From Acidobacteriota bacterium (GTDB lineage: Bacteria; Actinomycetota; Acidimicrobiia; Acidimicrobiales; RAAP-2): 58,524 bases of DNA. The DNA lies in the NCBI GenBank assembly GCA_028873575.1, contig JAGWHY010000007.1, positions 1-58,524 of the forward strand, in the 5' to 3' direction. The position numbers and the translations under genes are program-made. Under the pieces are notes generated by a model, which saw only the letters and a list, made by a program, of their open reading frames with translations, ran no database searches and was not told the origin of the DNA. Below, in pieces: positions 52,413 through 58,524 of this stretch (its first letter is position 1; each line of letters begins with the position of its first letter).

Positions 52413-53377
52413 AAGGTATTCACGACGTCGATCAGTTGACGCAGACTCGCGTAGTGTCGTCCGTCGAAAGCGAACTCCAGTTGTTGGCCCGCGCTCACGA
52501 GGATTCCCGCACCTCCATTGAAGGCAGGGAATCGACGACGCAATTCAGCCACCTGTGACGGGCTGGGGGGGCGTTTGAGACGAAGCGAACCCCGGTAGTC
52601 CGCGAGAGCGAATCCTTGATAGTTGGAGTAGAACCGTTCGATCTCCGCCACCCCGTCTTCGACGTTGGTGAAGCTGCGCGCTAGGTTCACGCCGTCCTCG
52701 TCGACGTAGTTTCCGGCCACGACCTCGTCGTCGAGAAAGGCACGCCAGCGTTGCCAGAACGTCCCACCCGGAACGTCCATTAACACCACTGGGGCGGGCG
52801 TCGTCTTGCCCGTGTGTAGGAGCGTCAAGACTTCGAAGACCTCATCCATGGTGCCCAGGCCACCGGGAAAAATCACGAAGGCGTTGGCAGGACGCGTCAT
52901 AGCCACTTTGCGCGTGAAAAAGTACTTCATGGCGACGAGGCGGCTCTCGACGTCAATATAGGGGTTGGAGCCCTGCTCGAAGGGAAGATCAATATTTACC
53001 CCGAGCGTGTTGTCAATCCCGGCTCCCTTGGACGACGCCTCCATAATTCCGGGTCCGGCGCCCGAGACCGTCATCCAGCCCCGGGCGGCCATGGCGCCCG
53101 AGAACTCTTGGGCCATGAGGTAGAGGGGGCTGTCCACTGGGGTCCGGGCGGAGCCAAAGACGGCTAACTTTCGTCGCGTCTCGAAGCGACCAAACAGCTC
53201 GGCCGCCTCGAGAAGCTCATTGAGCGCCGTCGCGGCCACCTCGAGGTCAGCAGTTGACGCCGCGGAGGGCCCAACGTCAGCCACGCGTTCGAGCATTTCG
53301 TGCACCACCTGACGGCGGTCCGGGTCCTCAAAGGAATCGAGAAGTTGATTAATCGCGCGCTCGTGGGCTCCGGTCAC
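52409..53377 (-). CDS. LOG-family protein (nucleotide 5'-monophosphate phosphoribohydrolase type)
   Basis: The 322-aa protein has the family motif FPGGLGTMDEVFEVLTLLHTG and an upstream GSARTPVDSPLY and SGAGPGIMEASSKGAG, which form the Rossmann-like lysine-decarboxylase (LOG) fold. The Glu and Arg of the PGGxGT-E site are present. Family members release nucleobase from nucleoside 5'-monophosphates. It has an N-terminal extension of about 75 residues and a C-terminal one. It is the second gene of a leftward unit with fbiC (6-bp gap). Confidence 0.87.
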   Translation of the reverse strand: MTGAHERAINQLLDSFEDPDRRQVVHEMLERVADVGPSAASTADLEVAATALNELLEAAELFGRFETRRKLAVFGSARTPVDSPLYLMAQEFSGAMAARGWMTVSGAGPGIMEASSKGAGIDNTLGVNIDLPFEQGSNPYIDVESRLVAMKYFFTRKVAMTRPANAFVIFPGGLGTMDEVFEVLTLLHTGKTTPAPVVLMDVPGGTFWQRWRAFLDDEVVAGNYVDEDGVNLARSFTNVEDGVAEIERFYSNYQGFALADYRGSLRLKRPPSPSQVAELRRRFPAFNGGAGILVSAGQQLEFAFDGRHYASLRQLIDVVNTF

Positions 53378-53383
53378 GGCGAC

Positions 53384-55648
53384 TCACGACACGCGTTGGT
53401 ACAACGTGCCTCGCTGCACGAGCGGGCGCCCCAGGGGCTCGACGATGTCGCGCAGCGCGTCGACGTCCATGGCTTGACCGTGGGTCGCGCCGGCGGCGCG
53501 CGAGATGTTCTCGTCCATCAAGGTGCCCCCGAGGTCATTCGCCCCGGCGCTCAAAATTCGCCGAGAACCCTCGACGCCCATTTTTACCCAGCTGACTTGA
53601 ATGTTGTCGATCACCGTGGCGTAGTGCAGGCGCGCCACGGCGTGCATCAAGACCGCCTCACGGAAGGTCGGACCACGGCGCGCGCGTCCACGCAAGAACA
53701 ACGGCGTCGCCATATGCACGAACGGCAAGGGCACGAACTCGGTGAATCCGCCGGTCTCCAGTTGAAGATCACGCGTTCGCGTCAGGTGCGTCACCCAACT
53801 CTCCGGCGTCTCGATAGCGCCAAACATGATCGTGATGTTGGAGCGAAGGCCCACCTCGTGCGCCGTGCGATGGACTTCAAGCCACTGATCAGAATTGATT
53901 TTGTCTGGGCAGAGAATCTTGCGAATCTCGTCGTCCAGAATTTCCGCCGCCGTGCCCGGCAGTGTCTTAAGACCCGCGTCCTTTAGTCGCGTGAGATAGG
54001 TCGACAGGTCCTGACCCGAGCGACGGGCTCCCTCAAAGACCTCGAGCGCGCTGAAGGCGTGAATGTGCATCGACGGTGACCCCGCGCGCACCGCGGCGAT
54101 CACGTCCACGTAATACTCACCGTCAAAGTTAGGGTGAATGCCTCCTTGCAGGCAGACCTCCGTCGCGCCGCGCTCTTCGGCCTCACGCACGCGTTCCGAC
54201 ACCTCATCAAGAGTCAATAGGTACGGATCACCGCGCAAGTTCAGCGAGAGCGGACCTTTCGAGAACGCGCAGAACCGACACTTGAACGTGCAGACGTTCG
54301 TGTAGTTGATGTTGCGATTAACGACGAACGAGACCTCGTCACCAACCAAGTCACGTCGTACCTGATCGGCTCGCTCAACGACCGCGTTGAAGTCACCGTC
54401 GCGTGCCGAAAACAGGGTGAGCAGCTCCTCGCGCGACAGGGCGTAACCGGGTTCGTAGCGATCTAGGACCTGGGCTACGTCGCTCGAGCGACGGATCAAG
54501 CGAGGCGGGGGCGGGGGCGGTTCTTCGCCGCCCGAGGCCCACACGTCATGGCGCGCGAGCCACGTGGCGTCGGACTGGGCCAACACGTACGGTCGCACGG
54601 CGTCGTCGAGGTACGAGCTCTCGGGCTGGGCGAATTTGGGGTACGCCGTGAGCCGGGGGACCAACGTGAAGCCGACGTCGTCGAGGACCGTCGCGAGCGT
54701 CGCCACACCCGGCCAGGCCCGCTCGGGATTGACGTGGTCAATCGTGACGGGGGAAATCCCACCGAGATCGTCAATGCCGTAGCGAACTAATTCAACCGGA
54801 CGGTCACTGAGATTAGGCGGTGCTTGCAGGTGAATGTCGTCGGGCAGCACTAGGCGCGCCGCGGCAATCGTCCAGTAGAACTCCTCGTCACTCGCCGCCG
54901 GCTCATGGGCCATGGCCGTGCGGGGCTTCGGTAGAAAATTCTGAATAATGACCTCTTGCACGTGGCCGTACTGCTCGTGCGCGTCAACGATCGCGGCCAG
55001 CGTCGCCAGTCGTTCCGCGCGCGTCTCGCCAATACCCACCAAAAGCCCGGTAGTGAAGGGGACGCGGAGCTCCCCGGCCAGATGAAGGGTCGCTAACCGA
55101 CGCGCGGGCGTCTTGTCCGGAGCGAGCCGGTGCGCTTCGAGGTCAGCCAACGCTTCGAGCATCATCCCCTGGGAGGCACTCACGCCACGAAGTTGTTCCA
55201 GTTCGTGGCGGTACAGCGCGCCCGCGTTGACGTGGGGGAGTAGACCCGTGCCCTCGAGGACCATCTGGGCGGCGTTGGCCACGTAGTCCACGGTGCTGCG
55301 ATAGCCCCGCGCCGCCAGCCAACGCGCCGCCTCGTCGTAGCGAAGTTCCGGTCGCTCACCCAAGGTGAAGAGCGCCTCGGCACAGCCCGCTTTCGCCCCC
55401 GACTCGGCGATCGCCATCACCTCTTCGAGTCCGAGATAGGGCGACGTGACCCGCGCGGGAGCCTGAGCAAACGTGCAGTACCCGCAGCGATCTCGACAGA
55501 GTTTTGTCAAAGGAATGAAGACTTTGGGGGAATACGTGATTTGGTAGCCGTGCGCGCGTCGCGCCCGCGCGAAGGCGTCACCCGCCAGATCTTGCGCCGT
55601 TGCTTCCAAAAGCTCGCGGGACAGCTCTGGCAATGAGGACAACGTCAT
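53384..55648 (-). CDS. fbiC: 7,8-didemethyl-8-hydroxy-5-deazariboflavin synthase, CofG-CofH fusion
   Basis: The 754-aa radical-SAM protein makes the deazaflavin Fo, the head group of coenzyme F420. The N-terminal half is CofG-like with CRDRCGYCTFA (CX3CX2C near residue 52). The C-terminal half is CofH-like with CTFKCRFCAFSKGP (another CX3CX2C near residue 453). LKTLPGTAAEILDDEIRKILCPDKI is the CofH hallmark. The single fused protein is the actinomycete form (two genes in archaea and cyanobacteria). The ATG 55648 follows TAGGAT by 6 nt. It predicts F420-dependent redox in this organism. Confidence 0.96.
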   Translation of the reverse strand: MTLSSLPELSRELLEATAQDLAGDAFARARRAHGYQITYSPKVFIPLTKLCRDRCGYCTFAQAPARVTSPYLGLEEVMAIAESGAKAGCAEALFTLGERPELRYDEAARWLAARGYRSTVDYVANAAQMVLEGTGLLPHVNAGALYRHELEQLRGVSASQGMMLEALADLEAHRLAPDKTPARRLATLHLAGELRVPFTTGLLVGIGETRAERLATLAAIVDAHEQYGHVQEVIIQNFLPKPRTAMAHEPAASDEEFYWTIAAARLVLPDDIHLQAPPNLSDRPVELVRYGIDDLGGISPVTIDHVNPERAWPGVATLATVLDDVGFTLVPRLTAYPKFAQPESSYLDDAVRPYVLAQSDATWLARHDVWASGGEEPPPPPPRLIRRSSDVAQVLDRYEPGYALSREELLTLFSARDGDFNAVVERADQVRRDLVGDEVSFVVNRNINYTNVCTFKCRFCAFSKGPLSLNLRGDPYLLTLDEVSERVREAEERGATEVCLQGGIHPNFDGEYYVDVIAAVRAGSPSMHIHAFSALEVFEGARRSGQDLSTYLTRLKDAGLKTLPGTAAEILDDEIRKILCPDKINSDQWLEVHRTAHEVGLRSNITIMFGAIETPESWVTHLTRTRDLQLETGGFTEFVPLPFVHMATPLFLRGRARRGPTFREAVLMHAVARLHYATVIDNIQVSWVKMGVEGSRRILSAGANDLGGTLMDENISRAAGATHGQAMDVDALRDIVEPLGRPLVQRGTLYQRVS

Positions 55649-55654
55649 AGAGGT

Positions 55655-55681
55655 ATCCTAGAACGTTGTCCACGCGACAAC
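55655..55681 (-). promoter_or_regulatory. fbiC promoter with inverted repeat
   Basis: On the minus strand TAGGAT (55655-55660) is the -10 box, 6 nt before the ATG. Upstream lies GTTGTC-cacgc-GACAAC (55665-55681), a perfect 6-bp inverted repeat just ahead of the -10 box, a possible operator. Confidence 0.4.
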
Positions 55682-55733
55682 GCCACGTCACGACGCAGTG
55701 AAACGCTTCGTCATCGACGTCGTGAGAGTGGCG

Positions 55734-56843
55734 CTACGACGTGCGCATCTTCGACGCCACGGTCGTCAGGAGTTCCTCGTAGGCGTCGACGAAGGCGCGC
55801 ACCCCGTCAATCTCCAGTTGGGTGGTCACCTGGGCGAGGGACACTTGCGGCGTCAACAGCGCCAACTCGTCCGCCAGCGCGCGGGCGGTACTCGCGTCAC
55901 GCAACGCGGACTTACCAAACGCCCCACGATGCAGCGCGGCTTGGAGCGTCGCGTCGGGCATCGTGTTCACCGTCTCGTCGGCCACGATCGTGTCGACGTA
56001 GAGCAGTTCGTCGTAGGCGGGATTCTTCGTGGACGTCGACGCCCACAGCGGGCGCTGCACCTGAGCCCCCTGGGTAAGTAACTCTTGGGCGCGAGCTCCG
56101 GCAATCGTCGCACGGTACAACTCGTAGGCCGCCGCGACTTGGGCGTTGGCGCTGCGACCGCGGCGCGGGTCACCATCCTCGAGGAGTGCGTCCACCGCCG
56201 CGTCGACGCGCGAAACGAAGAAGGACGCGACACTCGCGATGGCACCTAGATCATGGCCCTCGCGCGCCGCGGCTTCGAGTCCCGCGAGCCACGCGTTCAG
56301 TACTTGTTCGTATCGCTCGAGTGAGAAAATCAGCGTTACGTTGACGTTGATTCCTCGTGACAGCGCCTCAGTGATTGCCGGAAGTCCCTCGAGGGTCGCG
56401 GGAATCTTGATCATCACGTTGGGGCGTCCCACGAGGTTGTTGAGGCGTGACGCGGCCGCGATGGTGCCCGCTGTGTCGTGGGCGAGGCGCGGCGACACCT
56501 CAAGGGACACGAAGCCATCGAGGTATCGGCGTCGCCGCGCGGCGAAGTCGCGACGGGATTCTTCGAATACGGACTTGGTCACGTCACAGGCGTCGCGCAC
56601 ATCGGCGACGGCCAACTCCTCGAAGAGCGCTTCGGGGTCACGCTGCGTTGACGCCGCGACCAGCTCGTCGTAGGCCGACGACGTCGCGAAGGCTTTAGCG
56701 AAAATTGAGGGGTTTGACGTGACGCCGCGCACGCCTTGCCGAACCAGATCAGCGAGGGTGCCGTCGTTGAGCCAGTCACGGCGGATGTTGTCAATCCAGG
56801 GACTCTGTCCGAATTCGTCGTAGAGGTCATTGAGCTTGGTCAC
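55734..56843 (-). CDS. tal: Transaldolase
   Basis: The 369-aa barrel exchanges dihydroxyacetone units in the pentose phosphate pathway. SPWIDNIRRDWLNDGTLADL and GVTSNPSIFAKA are the N-terminal motifs. NVMIKIPATLEGLPAITEAL carries the Schiff-base Lys. ASFFVSRVDAAVDALL and LWASTSTKNPAYDELLYVD complete the actinomycete-type Tal. It overlaps the tkt end by 4 bp and is co-translated with it. Confidence 0.95.
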   Translation of the reverse strand: MTKLNDLYDEFGQSPWIDNIRRDWLNDGTLADLVRQGVRGVTSNPSIFAKAFATSSAYDELVAASTQRDPEALFEELAVADVRDACDVTKSVFEESRRDFAARRRRYLDGFVSLEVSPRLAHDTAGTIAAASRLNNLVGRPNVMIKIPATLEGLPAITEALSRGINVNVTLIFSLERYEQVLNAWLAGLEAAAREGHDLGAIASVASFFVSRVDAAVDALLEDGDPRRGRSANAQVAAAYELYRATIAGARAQELLTQGAQVQRPLWASTSTKNPAYDELLYVDTIVADETVNTMPDATLQAALHRGAFGKSALRDASTARALADELALLTPQVSLAQVTTQLEIDGVRAFVDAYEELLTTVASKMRTS

Positions 56844-58524
56844 GCGGATTCTTCCAATCGTTCGACGACGTAGTTGACCACGGTCTCCGGCACAATGCCC
56901 AGGTACTCGAAGACGAATTTTCCGGGCGCGCTCATGCCAAAGGTGTCGATCCCAATGGCGTGATCGACGTAGCGATACCAGCCGAGTGTGGCGCCAGCCT
57001 CGATGCTCACCGACGGCACGTCACGACGAAGCACGGCCTCGCGGTAGTCCGTCGGCTGCTCATCGAAGCACCGCCAGCACGGCAGAGCGACGACTCTCGT
57101 CGCGACGCCTCGACGGGCGAGCTCGTCACTCGCGCGCAGACACAACGCCACCTCAGAACCGCTCGCGACGAGGCTGAAACGAGCAGTGGGGTCTTCGCGT
57201 ACGACGTAACCACCGCGGGGGGCACCGTTCAGCGACGCGAGACGCTCGGACTCATCGAACACGTCGACGTCTTGACGTGACAGCACCAACGCCGTGGGCG
57301 CCATCTGCGGGTCACGTAACAAGTCACGCACCAGTTCCACCGTCTCGTTGGCGTCCGAAGGGCGCACGACGTGCAGTCGCGGCACCGCGCGCAAGGCCAT
57401 CAGGTGCTCGACGGGTTGGTGCGTTGGGCCATCTTCTCCCACACCAACTGAGTCGTGGGTGTAGACAAAAAGAGCGGGCGCGTGACTGAGTGCCGCGAGA
57501 CGAAGCGCAGGCTTGGCGTAGTCACTAAAGACGAAAAAGGTAGAACCAATCGGTCGCACCCCACCGTGGAGCGCTTGACCAACCAGAACCGCGCTCATCG
57601 CGAATTCACGAATCCCGTAGTGGATCTGCCGACCGCCCGGTGCGCCGACACCGTTCGGGTCGCCCCCCTTGAGAATCACGCCGGTGTTGTCAGTCAAGTC
57701 GGCTGAGCCGGCGGTCAAACCCGGCGTCAGCGGCGCGAAAGTGTCCATGGCGCGTTGGAGCGCCTTGCGGGTCGCGACCGCGCTGCCGGCGGGGAAGAGC
57801 TCCGCCTCGGCCAAAGTTGGCGCCGCGCCGTTGGTGGCGAGTTGCTCAAGTAGTCGAGCGCCACGTTCGCCGGCCGCCAGAACGCGCCCCTCCCAGGCCG
57901 CGCGCTCGCCTCGCTGAAACTCGAGGGACGTGACCAGCGCGCCGGGTAGTGCGTCGTCGAAGCTAAAGGGCTCGTCCTTCACGCCCAGCGTCGCCTTCGC
58001 CGCGGTGATAACCGGCGCGCTGAAGGGATTGCCGTGCGCCTCGCGGCGGTCCATCATTTCCTTGGCCGGAAAACCAATGTGCGAGCGCACGATAATTAGC
58101 GACGGTCGCGTCGTGTCGCCCATGGCTTCACGCGTCGCGACCTCGAGGGCGTTCAAGTCGTTCGCCCGTTCTCCTACTTCGATGACCTGCCAGCCGTAGG
58201 CCCGGAACCGCGCGGCAGTATCGTCGCGAAGGGCGAGCTCCGTCGGGCCGTCAATGGTGATGTGGTTGTCGTCGTAAAAAATCGTCAGGCGGTCGAGCCC
58301 GAGCGATCCAGCTAACGAGGCGGCCTCGTGGCTAACGCCCTCTTCCAAACAGCCGTCTCCCGCGATGACCCACGTACGGTGACTCACCAAATCGTCACCG
58401 AACTGGGTTCGCAGTACTCGTTCGGCGAGTGCCATGCCCACCCCGTTGGCGACGCCTTGACCTAAGGGACCCGTCGTCACTTCCACGGTCGGCGTCACGC
58501 CATTTTCGGGGTGACCCGGCGTAC
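56840..58524 (-). CDS. tkt: Transketolase, N-terminus cut by the window end
   Basis: About 560 codons are present and the frame stays open to the right edge (it begins TPGHPENGVTPTVEVTTGPLGQG), so roughly the first 110 residues are outside. The TPP-binding block GDGCLEEGVSHEAASLAG and YDDNHITIDG are intact. IHYGIREFAMSAV carries the catalytic Glu, and YTHDSVGVGEDGPTHQPVEHL the later His block. It pairs with tal for the non-oxidative pentose phosphate pathway. Confidence 0.96.
   Translation of the reverse strand, partial: TPGHPENGVTPTVEVTTGPLGQGVANGVGMALAERVLRTQFGDDLVSHRTWVIAGDGCLEEGVSHEAASLAGSLGLDRLTIFYDDNHITIDGPTELALRDDTAARFRAYGWQVIEVGERANDLNALEVATREAMGDTTRPSLIIVRSHIGFPAKEMMDRREAHGNPFSAPVITAAKATLGVKDEPFSFDDALPGALVTSLEFQRGERAAWEGRVLAAGERGARLLEQLATNGAAPTLAEAELFPAGSAVATRKALQRAMDTFAPLTPGLTAGSADLTDNTGVILKGGDPNGVGAPGGRQIHYGIREFAMSAVLVGQALHGGVRPIGSTFFVFSDYAKPALRLAALSHAPALFVYTHDSVGVGEDGPTHQPVEHLMALRAVPRLHVVRPSDANETVELVRDLLRDPQMAPTALVLSRQDVDVFDESERLASLNGAPRGGYVVREDPTARFSLVASGSEVALCLRASDELARRGVATRVVALPCWRCFDEQPTDYREAVLRRDVPSVSIEAGATLGWYRYVDHAIGIDTFGMSAPGKFVFEYLGIVPETVVNYVVERLEESA

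Overview
The window looks like a chromosomal segment of a high-GC Actinomycetota bacterium, plausibly of the class Acidimicrobiia. That placement is inferred from gene content, because no 16S gene is present. The supporting signs are a fused F420-biosynthesis protein FbiC, the chromosomal order scpA-scpB-rluB-aroH-tyrA-aroA-cmk-plsC with der nearby, many GTG starts, stop/start overlaps of the GTGA and ATGA type, and a strong habit of placing the start codon 6-9 nt after a TANNNT -10 box (leaderless transcripts).

Positions 1 to about 7,000 are accessory and visibly less GC-rich than the rest. At the left edge a truncated gene and an HTH-like gene are read leftward, followed by single genes of unknown function. 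From about 2,067 to 6,864 there is a cassette-like array. At least seven copies of a ~45-50 bp, two-hairpin repeat lie in the same orientation. Most end in GTCGG-GTCT-CCGACACCA, and two (2067 and 4732) have a diverged 5' arm in that hairpin. Each interval between copies (about 0.6-1.2 kb) holds one gene or one toxin-antitoxin pair: mazEF-like, a small secreted protein, a relBE/yefM-type pair, a phd-vapC pair, a secreted propeller-like protein, and a membrane-anchored protein. Four of the repeats follow closely behind a stop codon. This resembles an integron cassette array in layout, but the repeats lack canonical attC core sites. It is the most interesting part of the window.

Positions 7,000-14,200 form a transition zone: a secreted alpha/beta hydrolase, a solitary peptide-type solute-binding protein, an MBL-fold hydrolase, a DUF1905 protein, a polytopic membrane protein and a DUF3048 protein.

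From 14,347 onward the content is housekeeping. nadK-recN-pyrG-nudix-xerD-M50 peptidase run rightward and meet trpS. Divergent from trpS is scpA-scpB-rluB-aroH-tyrA-aroA-cmk-plsC, which covers chromosome segregation, pseudouridylation, chorismate to prephenate, tyrosine and EPSP, dCMP/CMP kinase and phospholipid acylation. A convergent set (ispH, an HD protein, a GT2 glycosyltransferase) is read leftward. Then come a PDZ/DUF512 radical-SAM protein, der, a 59-aa zinc-ribbon membrane protein and a gamma-carbonic anhydrase. trpD is divergent from trpC-trpF-trpB-trpA.

The right part carries satP and acs (acetate uptake and activation), a FAD amine oxidase, a DnaQ-like exonuclease whose 3' end overlaps an antisense tRNA-Pro(GGG), thiO-thiS plus a 51-aa gene, gltB-gltD (GOGAT), a fatty-acid-CoA-ligase-like gene, a LOG-family protein, fbiC, and tal-tkt (tkt is cut by the window end).

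No insertion sequence, CRISPR array or rRNA was seen.
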